Assembly (NCBI GenBank): GCA_041920465.1
Contig: JBHGXW010000062.1
Span: 13,382 to 77,381 of the forward strand
Direction of reading: 5' to 3'
Source of the DNA: Brevibacillus_H sp041920465
GTDB taxonomy: Bacteria; Bacillota; Bacilli; Brevibacillales; Brevibacillaceae
DNA: 64,000 nt
The notes beneath the pieces are model-generated. The model worked only from the letters and a program-made list of their open reading frames with translations. It had not been told where the DNA came from and ran no database searches. Shown piece by piece: positions 24,545 through 32,326 of this stretch. The first letter of the stretch is position 1. Every line of letters begins with the position of its first letter. Position numbers and translations under genes: made by a program.

Positions 24545-24579
24545 AAGAAAAAAGCTTTGCGACGGAAGGTCACAAAGCA
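24545..24579 (-). terminator. Terminator of the HD-GYP gene
   Basis: Stem GCTTTG...CAAAGC with inner GAC/GTC overlaps the stop codon. It is followed on the minus strand by TTTTTTCTTTTTC. Confidence 0.7.
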
Positions 24580-25457
24580 ACTTTATCGGCAGAAAGCGTA
24601 AGATCGTGCAGGAATGAGTCTGTATCTTTGGTCATCATATAAGCTTGACGGATTTTATCTTCGTTCATTATCTTCAAAAAGTCGTCCACTACGTCCGGAT
24701 CAAATTGGGTGCCGCGGTTTTCGATCAGGATGGAAATGGCCTTTTCAAACGGCATCGCTTTGCGGTAAGGACGGTCAGATGTCATCGCGTCAAAGGCATC
24801 TGCTACTGCCATTATTCGTGCGATCTCCGGAATATCCCTGCCTTTGAGACCAAAAGGATAGCCTTTTCCGTCAAAGCGTTCATGGTGATAGGCAACAGCG
24901 GGAATGAGCGGAGCCAGTTCTTCAATTCGCTCCAGAATTTGCATGCCAAGCAGCGGATGTCGTTTTATCACGGCAAATTCGTCATCGGTCAAGCGGTCGT
25001 TTTTATGTAAAATCGCCGATGGAATTCCCACCTTTCCAATGTCGTGGACAAGGCCGGCCAAATAGATTAACAAAACATCACGCTCAGAATGATTTCGCTT
25101 GCGAGCGATTTCACGGGAAAGCAGAGCGACCCTCTCACTATGTCCGTGTGTGTATAAGTCTTTTGCTTCGAGAGTTTTGCTGAGAGCGCGGATGGTGTTG
25201 AAGAACATTTGCTTGTGGTGAAGCTCTTCCTTTTGCAGATGATGAGAGAGAATGTTTACGCTGAACCATCCTCCCAGAATGAGCGCCGCGATGATGGAAG
25301 CACTGATGATCATGATCAGTTGGAAACTGGCCATCTGCTGGGGCAAAAGATGTTTCATCTTTTCAATCAGATAATACTCATATCCGAATGTGGAAAAAAA
25401 CAGAATGAATAACAAGGATGAAAAAACCAGATTCCATCTTCGGATTAATTTCGTCAT
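24570..25457 (-). CDS. HD-GYP domain membrane phosphodiesterase
   Basis: 295 residues. Two N-terminal membrane helices (about 10-30 and 43-65) are followed by an HD-GYP domain from about residue 90. Motifs are complete: HGHSERV, HDIGK, HPLLGMQIL, HHERFDGKGYP and ADAFDAMTSDRPYR. This domain hydrolyses cyclic di-GMP (or a related cyclic dinucleotide) in a metal-dependent way. No separate sensor domain is seen. I chose ATG at 25455-25457 because GGAGGG precedes it; the upstream extension MISCGGLP is unlikely. It may oppose the diguanylate cyclase at 51.3 kb. Confidence 0.88.
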   Translation of the reverse strand: MTKLIRRWNLVFSSLLFILFFSTFGYEYYLIEKMKHLLPQQMASFQLIMIISASIIAALILGGWFSVNILSHHLQKEELHHKQMFFNTIRALSKTLEAKDLYTHGHSERVALLSREIARKRNHSERDVLLIYLAGLVHDIGKVGIPSAILHKNDRLTDDEFAVIKRHPLLGMQILERIEELAPLIPAVAYHHERFDGKGYPFGLKGRDIPEIARIMAVADAFDAMTSDRPYRKAMPFEKAISILIENRGTQFDPDVVDDFLKIMNEDKIRQAYMMTKDTDSFLHDLTLSADKVAL

Positions 25458-25657
25458 AGGTAACCCTCCGCAGCTAATCAAACACCCTGAATCTATCTGA
25501 TGAAAATGCGCAGCTTAGATTAAACCAAGGCGAATATTATTTAATATTGAGTCTACAATGACTCATAATCGGATGTCCAATGGGAAATGCTACGAATAGT
25601 CGTTTCCCGGTTGAAATCGTATTTTTGCCATGAAATTGTCAAAAGCGGAGGGACTAT

Positions 25658-25801
25658 ATGAGCAAATTAAATCATCTGGACGAACTGCCTATCGCTGAAT
25701 TGGACAGCCAGCAGCTATCAGATTTGAAAAAAGCGGAAGAACAGTTAAATCAGCAAGGGGAGCAGGTTTATCTGATTGCCTTCAAAAAGGAGAACAAATA
25801 A
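25658..25801 (+). CDS. Small hypothetical protein, 47 aa
   Basis: ATG at 25658 follows GCGGAGGGACTAT, a strong ribosome site. It encodes a short charged helical protein (LDELPIAELDSQQLSDLKKAEEQL, then QVYLIAFKKENK). It has its own terminator at 25813. No family is recognised. The ribosome site, the compact ORF and the terminator together support a real gene. Confidence 0.65.
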   Translation: MSKLNHLDELPIAELDSQQLSDLKKAEEQLNQQGEQVYLIAFKKENK

Positions 25802-25812
25802 CAATGCTCCGT

Positions 25813-25854
25813 AAAAAAGGAAGATACGCAAAGGCAGCGTTCTTCCTTTTCTCA
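25813..25854. terminator. Bidirectional terminator
   Basis: AAAAAGGAAGA pairs with TCTTCCTTTT, with inner TACGC/GCGT pairing. A and T runs on either side serve both the 47-aa gene and the convergent protease gene. Confidence 0.85.
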
Positions 25855-25857
25855 TTA

Positions 25858-26571
25858 TCAGAACCCCTTGGCGATATGGGGCTTCAACGAGTTAATTCCA
25901 ATCGCAAACCCAAGAGATTGGCTGGACTGAATAATAAATGCATTTAAGCCAATTACTTCTCCTCTCAAATTGATTAACGGTCCCCCGCTGTTTCCCGGAT
26001 TGATCGCAGCATCTGTTTGAAAAATTTCTTCATAATATCGGGAGGAGACCTGCAAACGGCGGTTTTTGGCGCTGATGATGCCGACCGTGACCGAGTTTTC
26101 CAAACCGAGCGGAGCACCGACGCTAATCACCCATTCACCCACACGTGTAGTGGATGAATCACCTAGAGGCAAGGAGTACAAGGGAGAGTTAGCCTGTATT
26201 TTAATAATCGCAAAATCCCGTTTCGCATCCGCATAAATCAGTTTCGCCTCAAAAATACGTCCGTTGCAAAGTTTTACCATAATCTTTTTTGATTTGCCGA
26301 TCACATGTTCACTGGTCAAAATATACCCTTTCGGATGAATAATAAATCCCGATCCGAAACTGCGTTCCGTTAATTCTTCCGGTGTCGCTTTAATACCGAG
26401 AAAGTTTTGAATCAACTTATTAATGTCATTCGACGTGATATTATCCTGGGTAATAATGGATACTACTCCGTCTTTCACCTGTTCCACTAGGGGTACAAAA
26501 AAATTGAGCGGGTGAAGGCTGTTGGCGGAAGTATTGGATTTGACGAAAGTAGACCATTTTTTCCGTTTCAC
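25858..26571 (-). CDS. Trypsin-like S1C serine protease without PDZ or membrane anchor
   Basis: 237 residues. The HtrA/DegP-type protease fold has all three catalytic residues in context: His in ILTSEHVIG, Asp in AKRDFAIIKI, and Ser in INPGNSGGPLI. Typical HtrA proteins add an N-terminal membrane helix and C-terminal PDZ domains; neither is present, so this is a compact, probably cytoplasmic or spore-associated form. The GTG start at 26569-26571 has GGGGGGATC upstream. No operon partner. Confidence 0.88.
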   Translation of the reverse strand: MKRKKWSTFVKSNTSANSLHPLNFFVPLVEQVKDGVVSIITQDNITSNDINKLIQNFLGIKATPEELTERSFGSGFIIHPKGYILTSEHVIGKSKKIMVKLCNGRIFEAKLIYADAKRDFAIIKIQANSPLYSLPLGDSSTTRVGEWVISVGAPLGLENSVTVGIISAKNRRLQVSSRYYEEIFQTDAAINPGNSGGPLINLRGEVIGLNAFIIQSSQSLGFAIGINSLKPHIAKGF

Positions 26572-26733
26572 CGATCGATCCCCCCTGATTAGGTATGTAT
26601 CATTTTATGGTAAAACAGGGACAGAGGAACGCCCATTTCTAAGGAAACAGCAGAAAATGTATTGATATATTAAAGAAATTACTTTTATAATGTGATAAAG
26701 AATCCTTCCCTGGCGACTGTAGGGCGGGAACCC

Positions 26734-26752
26734 AATGTGATGAATTCACATT
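26734..26752. promoter_or_regulatory. Palindromic operator before the padR gene
   Basis: AATGTGA-N5-TCACATT is a perfect inverted repeat, with ATGT...ACAT spacing close to that of known PadR operators. It lies about 37 nt before the gene, which suggests autoregulation. Confidence 0.5.
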
Positions 26753-26788
26753 TAAATTCAAGGGGACGCAACTGTTGGAGGATATAAT

Positions 26789-27325
26789 ATGGATGTAAAA
26801 ACGATTATTTTAGGATTTTTGAATTATGGCGAAATGAGCGGCTACGATATTAAGCAGGCTTTCTCCAATAATATTGGTTTTTTTTATGATGCAAGCTATG
26901 GTGCCATCTATCCGGCGCTGAGAAAGATGGAACAGGAAGGATATGTAACCAAGCGCGAGATTGTCCAGTCCGGCAAGCCGAACAAGATTTTGTACAGCAT
27001 TACCGATGAGGGCAAGAAGTTGTTCCACTCCGAGATCAACACGCCAATTCAATCGCCGATGCTTCGTTCCGACATGCTGGTAAAGCTGTTTTTCGGCGGT
27101 CTGCGCAGTCAGGAAGATCGCGCGGCACTGGTAAAAGACAGCATCACGTTCCAAAAACAGCTTTACGCTCAAATGAATAAAAAATATAACGAACTGGAAG
27201 GAAACTTGGATGATTATCAAAAGATGTGTTGGGAGTACACCCTGCATCATTTGCAGTCCACTATCCAATTTATCGAGCAAAACCAAGAGAGGATCCTGAA
27301 AAGAAACCAGACCGTCTCCAGATAA
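26789..27325 (+). CDS. PadR family transcriptional regulator
   Basis: 178 residues. The N-terminal winged helix (about 1-85) shows the PadR signature GEMSGYDIKQAF, IYPALRKMEQEGYVTKR and KILYSITDEGKKLF. The C-terminal helical part (about 95-175) matches the Vir_C / PadR C-terminal dimerisation domain. Such proteins usually repress an adjacent transporter or detoxification gene on sensing small molecules. The ATG follows GGAGGATATAAT. No target gene follows, so it may act on itself or at a distance. Confidence 0.87.
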   Translation: MDVKTIILGFLNYGEMSGYDIKQAFSNNIGFFYDASYGAIYPALRKMEQEGYVTKREIVQSGKPNKILYSITDEGKKLFHSEINTPIQSPMLRSDMLVKLFFGGLRSQEDRAALVKDSITFQKQLYAQMNKKYNELEGNLDDYQKMCWEYTLHHLQSTIQFIEQNQERILKRNQTVSR

Positions 27326-27335
27326 AACAAAGGGG

Positions 27336-27379
27336 CTGCCCCAAAAGTAGATAAAACTACTTGAGGGGCAGTTCTTTTT
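27336..27379. terminator. Bidirectional terminator
   Basis: CTGCCCC...AAGTAG pairs with CTACTT...GGGGCAG around loop ATAAAA. T-rich sequence follows on the plus strand. Confidence 0.8.
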
Positions 27380-27548
27380 ATTTATCTGTGAGTTGTTTTT
27401 TAGCTTGTTGGCTTAACATTACCGTGATTGCTGACGATACTATGATACCGGTAACCAGACATTTGTACATGTCTTTAAAGATTAAACCCAGCACGAAACC
27501 GATAATCACACCTATACCTATGATTGAAACGCGTTCTCTTTGACTCAT
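27378..27548 (-). CDS. Small membrane protein, 56 aa
   Basis: ATG at 27546-27548 is preceded by GGAGG that lies within the last codons of the MarR gene (GATGGAGGATTGAAGC). It encodes MSQRER followed by two hydrophobic segments (VSIIGIGVIIGFVLGLIF and CLVTGIIVSSAITVML) and a charged tail QQAKKQLTDK. It starts 3 nt after the MarR stop, so it is co-transcribed and probably the gene MarR regulates. No family is recognised. Confidence 0.65.
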   Translation of the reverse strand: MSQRERVSIIGIGVIIGFVLGLIFKDMYKCLVTGIIVSSAITVMLSQQAKKQLTDK

Positions 27549-27551
27549 GCT

Positions 27552-27983
27552 TCAATCCTCCATCTTTTTTAATAATACATTAACTTTATGAAGAGCAAAG
27601 TTTAAATCTATTTGCTCTTCATCACTTAATTTCGTTAGATTTTTGATAAATCTTTGATAAATCTCAGTCCATTTTTTATCTGCAATTTCCTTACCTGCAG
27701 GTGTCAATGACACCAAGACTGCACGTTTGTCCTTAGGATCAGGTACCTTGACCAAATAGCCGTCAACTTCTAAATCACGAATGATATTCGTTAGTTGTTG
27801 CTTTGCTATTTTTAAACCAGTACTGATTTCTTTAAGATTCAGCGCTCTTTGTTGCATATACATAAACTCAATTACATGATTCTGCATATGCGATAACTCT
27901 ACTGACCCCTTATTTAATTCGCTAAAACTACCAAATAGATTTGGTATCAAAGCAATATATTCTTTAGCAATTTCTTCGTTCAT
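27552..27983 (-). CDS. MarR family transcriptional regulator
   Basis: 143 residues from ATG at 27981-27983, which has GAAGGTGAG upstream. The winged helix-turn-helix at about 45-105 includes LKEISTGLKIAKQQLTNIIRDLEVDGYLVKVPDPKDKRAVLVSLT. The wing motif DPKDKRA is typical. The gene and its flanks are more AT-rich than neighbours, a mild hint of recent acquisition. An inverted repeat TTAGTAA-N8-TTACTAA upstream is a likely self-operator. It heads a two-gene unit with the 56-aa membrane protein. Confidence 0.85.
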   Translation of the reverse strand: MNEEIAKEYIALIPNLFGSFSELNKGSVELSHMQNHVIEFMYMQQRALNLKEISTGLKIAKQQLTNIIRDLEVDGYLVKVPDPKDKRAVLVSLTPAGKEIADKKWTEIYQRFIKNLTKLSDEEQIDLNFALHKVNVLLKKMED

Positions 27984-28001
27984 GAACAACTCACCTTCAA
28001 T

Positions 28002-28023
28002 TTAGTAAAGATTATATTACTAA
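28002..28023. promoter_or_regulatory. Candidate MarR operator
   Basis: TTAGTAA-N8-TTACTAA, a perfect 7-bp inverted repeat, lies 19 nt upstream of the marR start. A further TTTACTAAT lies near 28069. Confidence 0.5.
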
Positions 28024-28210
28024 TTTAAACAAAAATCAACAATATTTCTAAACAATAATAAATTTTTATTTACTAATCAGATGTGTATCATTTAATTTTT
28101 TCATTTCGCTACTTGCAGAGATAATTGAGATCACTTCTATGTTACACAACATCGAGGCCCACGTTTGCGAGGTGCCAAAATTAACGGACATCCTAAGTTT
28201 ACAATCTTTC

Positions 28211-28259
28211 AAAGACAAACCCTCTTATGGATTTCTCCAATAAGAGGGCTTGTCTTTTT
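28211..28259. terminator. Strong bidirectional hairpin in a 370-base gap
   Basis: AAAGACAA-A-CCCTCTTAT pairs with ATAAGAGGG-C-TTGTCTTT, with T-runs. It lies between the divergent MarR unit and the end of the aminopeptidase gene. It could end leftward transcripts from that gene or an unannotated short plus-strand RNA. Confidence 0.75.
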
Positions 28260-28276
28260 ATTGAGCATCATTTCAA

Positions 28277-28392
28277 ATTTCTTTCCATTCGCGCAGCCAG
28301 TGGAGAAAAACGATTGTCCCATTTCGCAGCGACCAGCCTTGACCATAGTTTCGCAAGCTGTAACGGAAGGCACGAAAGGACAACGTTTTCTT
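28277..28392 (+). repeat. Intergenic structured repeat, copy R2b
   Basis: It lacks the opening 17-bp hairpin but shares CTTTCC...GCAGCCAGTGGA and AAAACGATTGTCC with R2. The closing stem pairs AAAACG(A)TTGTCC with GGACAACGTTTT, with one bulged A. Inside, CATTTCG pairs with CGAAAG, and GCCTT (28336) with AAGGC (28367). It ends at a T-rich run. It adjoins the 3' end of the aminopeptidase gene. Confidence 0.7.
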
Positions 28393-28396
28393 TACT

Positions 28397-29509
28397 TTAC
28401 TTCAGGTTTTCCGGATTGAGGCATTCCAGTTCCGGCACGACAAATTTTCCGTCTTTCCGGATCAGTCGGTCATCAAAATAAATTTCGCCGCCGCCCCATT
28501 CAGGACGTTGGATCAAAACAAGATCCCAGTGAATGGAGGATTTGTTGCCGTTCGGCGCTTCATCGTAGCTTTGACCAGGGGTGAAATGCAAACTGCCGTC
28601 GATTTTCTCGTCAAACAGAATATCTTTCATCGGATTTTGGATATACGGATTTACGCCGATCGCAAATTCGCCGACATAGCGCGCACCTTCGTCCGTATCG
28701 AAAATCTTGTTGATTCGTTCCGTATCGTTAGCCGTAGCTTCGATAATTTTGCCGTCTTTAAACGTCAACTTCACGTTGTCATAGGTAAATCCGTTATAAG
28801 GCGATGGCGTATTGTAGGAGATTACACCATTGACGGAGTCTTTAACCGGAGCTGTAAACACTTCGCCATCCGGGATGTTGTAGCTGCCAGCGCATTTAAT
28901 CGCCGGAATCCCTTTAATGGAGAAGGTAAGATCAGTGCCTGGAGCGGTAATCCGCACTTTATCTGTTTTTTGCATCATTTCAACCAGATTGTCCATTGCT
29001 TTGGACATCTTGCTGTAATCAAGATTGCATACCTGGAAGTAGAAATCCTCGAACGCTTCTGTACTCATATTGGCCAACTGCGCCATCGACGCGTTCGGAT
29101 AGCGGAGAATCACCCATCTCGTTTCCGGCACGCGAACATCAAGGACCGGGCGTTGGAACAAGCGATTGTACAAGCTCATTTTGTCGCTTGGTACATCAGA
29201 CATTTCATTGATGTTGTCACCGCTGCGGATTCCGATGTAACAATCCATTTTCTTCATGAAAGCTACATCCGCTTCACGCATAACCGCCAATTGCTCTTCC
29301 TTGATTCCAAGGAGCAGTTCACGTTGGATGGAAGGATCGATTAACTGCACATAAGGGTTGCCGCCTGCTTCGTAAACTTTTTGAACAACGGCTTTCACCA
29401 GCTCAGGTACTTGCCCGATCGCATAAATCAATACGTTTTCACCGGGCTGTACACGTGTGGAATAATTCACCAGGTTGTCTGCTAGCTGAACCAAACGAGG
29501 GTCTCTCAT
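28397..29509 (-). CDS. Aminopeptidase, M29 family (AmpS-like)
   Basis: About 370 residues. A metal-dependent, usually dimeric cytosolic aminopeptidase that removes N-terminal residues from peptides. Recognisable M29 blocks include RLVQLADNLVNYSTRVQPGENVLI at the start, the metal-site region CAGSYNIPDGEVFTAPVKDSVNGVI (around 210), EFAIGVNPYI, and SSIHWDLVL with the active-site His near the end. ATG at 29507-29509 is preferred to GTG at 29525 because GTGAGG then serves as the ribosome site. It is monocistronic and is bracketed by repeat copies R2b and R2. Confidence 0.9.
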   Translation of the reverse strand: MRDPRLVQLADNLVNYSTRVQPGENVLIYAIGQVPELVKAVVQKVYEAGGNPYVQLIDPSIQRELLLGIKEEQLAVMREADVAFMKKMDCYIGIRSGDNINEMSDVPSDKMSLYNRLFQRPVLDVRVPETRWVILRYPNASMAQLANMSTEAFEDFYFQVCNLDYSKMSKAMDNLVEMMQKTDKVRITAPGTDLTFSIKGIPAIKCAGSYNIPDGEVFTAPVKDSVNGVISYNTPSPYNGFTYDNVKLTFKDGKIIEATANDTERINKIFDTDEGARYVGEFAIGVNPYIQNPMKDILFDEKIDGSLHFTPGQSYDEAPNGNKSSIHWDLVLIQRPEWGGGEIYFDDRLIRKDGKFVVPELECLNPENLK

Positions 29510-29572
29510 TTTCTGTATGTACCTCACTTTCGTCTGCTTACTTTGTATCGAAGCTTTTTCTAACTATAAAAT

Positions 29573-29669
29573 AAAGTTTAATCGCTTTAAATTATGAAAG
29601 TGGTTAAACTTTCTTTCCAATCATGCAGCCAGTGGAAAAACGATTGTCCATTTCTGACAACGTTTTTCT
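29573..29669 (+). repeat. Intergenic structured repeat, copy R2 (short form)
   Basis: The opening hairpin AAAGTTTAATCGCTTT / AAAGTGGTTAAACTTT is followed by CTTTCC...GCAGCCAGTGG. A minimal closing hairpin follows: AAAAACGATTGTC with GACAACGTTTTT (one bulged A) around CATTTCT. The interior arms of the long copies are absent, so this shows the minimal element. Confidence 0.8.
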
Positions 29670-29757
29670 TATTATGATTGTACACAAATTCAATTACAAA
29701 GCGTAGTCAACTAATAAAATTTTTTCTTCTGAATAAAAAGTTTTTATTTTCAAAAAA

Positions 29758-29782
29758 TAGGCTGCTCCTCCAGAGCAGCCCC
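29758..29782 (-). terminator. Minus-strand terminator
   Basis: GGCTGCTC-N5-GAGCAGCC is followed on the minus strand by TATTTTTT. It is downstream of the two YjcZ-like genes. Confidence 0.75.
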
Positions 29783-29854
29783 ATGGTGAAACTCGCTTAG
29801 CAAGATTCGGTATTTTAGCATATGCGGCAACTTGCTTTACTTTCCAGGATACAA

Positions 29855-29880
29855 AAAAAGACTAGCCTTCGCTAGCCTTT
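29855..29880 (-). terminator. Minus-strand terminator of yjcZ-like gene
   Basis: On the minus strand AAGGCTAGC-GAAG-GCTAGTC is followed by TTTTTTT, 17-40 nt after the first YjcZ-like stop. Confidence 0.75.
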
Positions 29881-29896
29881 TGAGTCCTCACATGAA

Positions 29897-29986
29897 TCAG
29901 TCTGATGCACCGACGATTACCAGCAGGATGAACAGAACCAAAATTAAAGCGAAATCGTCGAAATTTCCGTTGAAGAAGCTGCTCAT
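29897..29986 (-). CDS. YjcZ-family micro-protein (copy 1)
   Basis: 29 residues: MSSFFNGNFDDFALILVLFI then LLVIVGASD. The conserved hydrophobic core LILVLFILLVIVGAS is the YjcZ/YsdA-like sporulation family signature, so it is probably a single-pass membrane or spore-coat peptide. GGAGGG lies 9 nt before the ATG. A near-identical paralogue lies 57 nt upstream on the same strand. The gene is very short but the pair and the ribosome sites make it secure. Confidence 0.85.
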   Translation of the reverse strand: MSSFFNGNFDDFALILVLFILLVIVGASD

Positions 29987-30043
29987 GACAATCCCTCCTT
30001 CTGGTTGAAGTCTTATGGTTTCCTTTAAGGTGCTTCCTTGCGA

Positions 30044-30133
30044 TTAGTCGTCAGAAGCACCCACAATTACCAGCAGGATGAACAATACGAGTATCAAACC
30101 GAAATCGTCTAAGCCATTAAGTATGCCGCTCAC
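30044..30133 (-). CDS. YjcZ-family micro-protein (copy 2)
   Basis: 29 residues with a GTG start (30131-30133) after GGAGGATTTCAT. The sequence runs SGILNGLDDFGLILVLFI, then LLVIVGASDD. It shares the hydrophobic core with copy 1 and so is a tandem duplicate. It probably forms an operon with copy 1. A CATA-N3-TA motif upstream suggests expression in the sporulating mother cell. Confidence 0.85.
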   Translation of the reverse strand: MSGILNGLDDFGLILVLFILLVIVGASDD

Positions 30134-30175
30134 ATGAAATCCTCCTTCTCGTTGGGTGTTTATCACTTACATCCA

Positions 30176-30184
30176 TAGCATATG
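30176..30184 (-). promoter_or_regulatory. Candidate SigK/SigE-type -10 element
   Basis: The minus strand reads CATATGCTA, matching CATA-N3-TA of late mother-cell promoters, about 43 nt upstream of the YjcZ pair. The -35 is not clear. Confidence 0.3.
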
Positions 30185-30321
30185 GGTGGAGAATGAAAGC
30201 TGGCACGGCATGTGCCTAGATTTGCAAATCTTCGTTAAAAGGATAGGTTTATTATTCTGAATTCAAGGAAAAGCTAGAGGATACAAAATGACTTCAAAAA
30301 ACGAAAGGATGGAAAAACCCT

Positions 30322-30558
30322 ATGAGAAGAGACATCTCCCTTGCTCATCAGCGAGATGGTGACTTGATTACGATTCGTGTCGGGGAAGGGTTTAAGTCAA
30401 TTGTCTGGAAGGCACAGTACGATATGGACTTTAATAAGGAATGTTTATTCTGCTCCTCCGGCAAAATCATTGGCTATCGCGTGGAAGACGAATTCGGCCA
30501 TTCAGGCAAAGTGGCGATTTGCCCCCAGTGTGAAAAAGTAAATGTTGTTTACACGTAG
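30322..30558 (+). CDS. Hypothetical protein with two CxxC pairs
   Basis: 78 residues. CLFC (about residues 41-44) and CPQC (about 67-70) look like a single zinc ribbon or knuckle. The rest is strand-rich (DLITIRVGEGFKSIVW). I do not recognise the family. The ribosome site AAAGGATGG is rather far (about 12 nt) from the ATG. It is followed by its own terminator and probably stands alone. Confidence 0.7.
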   Translation: MRRDISLAHQRDGDLITIRVGEGFKSIVWKAQYDMDFNKECLFCSSGKIIGYRVEDEFGHSGKVAICPQCEKVNVVYT

Positions 30559-30586
30559 GTACTAACTGTGTTAGTACCTTTTTTTA
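30557..30586 (+). terminator. Terminator
   Basis: AGGTACTAAC-TGT-GTTAGTACCT is followed by seven T. It overlaps the end of the 78-aa gene. Confidence 0.9.
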
Positions 30587-30683
30587 TAGGGGCACATACC
30601 TTGATAACAAAACGTTCACTTCCGATTTTTGTGAAAAACGGCGAGACGTTTTCACAGAATGGGGGAATAGAAAGGGTGTCCGC

Positions 30684-31793
30684 ATGAGAAACAGCACCAT
30701 CGGAATCTTAACCTGGCGTAGTGGCACCAGATTTGCCGAGCCCGCATTTTTTCGCCGGTTGATCCAGGAAGGGAAAGCATTGGGAGCAACCGTTTTTCTG
30801 TTTTCACCGGATGATGTATTTGAATCAAAACGCCAAGTCCGCGGATTTGTCCCGTCTGAGGAGGGAGGATGGACGAGCAAATGGTTTTCGTGGCCGGATA
30901 TTGTCATCGACCGTTATCGCTATTACCCGAAACCCAAGCATAAAAACTATCTCGCGTTTCGCAAGCAGCCTTTATTTTTTTATGCCAACAGCAGATTCTC
31001 CAGTAAATGGAATGTATATCAAGTGCTTGCCCAGGATGAACAAATGCGCCGCTGGCTCCCGGAGACAGTTGCCTACAGCAAAGAAGATCTGTTGGCCATG
31101 ATCGCCAAGCATCCGGTTGTTTACCTCAAACCAAACAACGGTACAGGCGGACGCAGCATTGTCAGCATCAAACAGATAAACGGCCAGTTCCATTTGCTTG
31201 GACGCAGCAAGCACGGCGGTCGTAAAGTGGCTGCACAGCTTTCCGGAAAAGTCCAATTGGTCAATTGGGTGGAAAATTGGATTGAGAATGAGAAGCTGGA
31301 CAACGAATTTTTCTTGATCCAGCAAGGCCTTAATCTTGATTTGGTGCCCAAGCGAACCGTTGATATGCGTCTGTTGATTCAGAAGGATGAATTTGGAGTG
31401 TGGCAAATTACCGGACTAGGAGTTAGAGTAGGGGGAGAAAAGAGCTCAACCTCCAACCTTCACGGAGGAGGAAAGGCAGTCGATGCCGTTGCCTTTTTAA
31501 CCCCGCGGTTTGGAACGTACAAAACGAAGACGATTTTGGAAGAATGCCGCCGGCTGGCCTTTCGATTGGTAGAGGTAGTGGAAAAACATTACGGCCGGAT
31601 GATCGAGTTCGGCTTAGATATTGGCATTGATGTAAACGGCAAAGTTTGGCTAATCGAGCAAAATCCCAAACCAGGCCGCGACATTTTCCGCGGTCTGAAA
31701 CAAGCAGCCCGTTATCGGTTAGCCGTGCGCAGACCTTTGCAGTATGCCCTGTTTCTTTTGCGTGAAGAGCGAAAGGATAAAGCCTCCAATTAA
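30684..31793 (+). CDS. YheC/YheD-family spore coat-associated ATP-grasp protein
   Basis: 369 residues. After an N-terminal domain (GILTWRSGTRFAEPAFFRRLI...), an ATP-grasp fold runs from about residue 115. It shows YLKPNNGTGGRSIVSI (glycine-rich loop), the RTVDMRLLIQKD block, and EFGLDIGIDVNGKVWLIEQNPKPGRDIF with Mg-binding Glu and Asn. The YheC/D proteins of Bacillus are endospore coat-associated; by fold they should ligate a carboxylate to an amine using ATP, but the substrate is unknown. The ATG follows AAAGGGTGTCC. A terminator overlaps the stop. Confidence 0.9.
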   Translation: MRNSTIGILTWRSGTRFAEPAFFRRLIQEGKALGATVFLFSPDDVFESKRQVRGFVPSEEGGWTSKWFSWPDIVIDRYRYYPKPKHKNYLAFRKQPLFFYANSRFSSKWNVYQVLAQDEQMRRWLPETVAYSKEDLLAMIAKHPVVYLKPNNGTGGRSIVSIKQINGQFHLLGRSKHGGRKVAAQLSGKVQLVNWVENWIENEKLDNEFFLIQQGLNLDLVPKRTVDMRLLIQKDEFGVWQITGLGVRVGGEKSSTSNLHGGGKAVDAVAFLTPRFGTYKTKTILEECRRLAFRLVEVVEKHYGRMIEFGLDIGIDVNGKVWLIEQNPKPGRDIFRGLKQAARYRLAVRRPLQYALFLLREERKDKASN

Positions 31794-31809
31794 TAGGGAG
31801 GCTTATTTT
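31779..31809 (+). terminator. Terminator of the yheCD-like gene
   Basis: AAGCCTCC...GGGAGGCTT is followed by ATTTTTT. The left arm lies within the last codons. Confidence 0.85.
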
Positions 31810-31927
31810 TTGGGATTTCACCCACCATGTACCACAAAGGTCCAGGCAGGAATTTGTGTAGGTTCCGCGAATTTTTAGTTGGGTGTCAGATAGTGTATGC
31901 CATAAGGTTAAGAGAGGGGAATTATTC

Positions 31928-32326
31928 ATGCAGAAGAAATGCAGCCGTTGTGGATGCGAAATGGGCATCGTGCTGCGCAACGTAGTGTACCGCAGCCGCG
32001 TGAAAATTCACAATGTGCCGGTACACGTCTGTCTGAACGATGACTGTGCACACTCCCAGGTTGTAGAAACGGTCAAAGAAGAATTGAAACAACTGATGGA
32101 AGATTTGGGACCTCGACCTTCCAAGCAGGAGATTGATTTTCATTTAGTATCAGAATTTTCCAACATTCTGGTAATGGCTGCCGATAAATATGAAGACGTA
32201 GAAGTAAAACATGCTGTAGCAGAAAGAATTAACGAACTTTTAGATATTTTTTTGCTTGCCCAATCGCTTGGGGATGAGAAGTGGATGAACGAAACCCGCC
32301 GCCGACTGACGCAAATTATCATGTAG
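31928..32326 (+). CDS. Hypothetical protein with N-terminal zinc finger
   Basis: 132 residues from ATG at 31928, preceded by AGAGAGGGGAATT. CSRCGCEM at the start and HVCLNDDC at about residues 34-41 form a CxxC...CxxxxC pattern like YgiT-type zinc fingers. The rest is helical and acidic (EELKQLMEDLGPRPSKQEIDFHLVSEF...). I do not recognise a named family. No operon partner with close spacing. Confidence 0.7.
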   Translation: MQKKCSRCGCEMGIVLRNVVYRSRVKIHNVPVHVCLNDDCAHSQVVETVKEELKQLMEDLGPRPSKQEIDFHLVSEFSNILVMAADKYEDVEVKHAVAERINELLDIFLLAQSLGDEKWMNETRRRLTQIIM

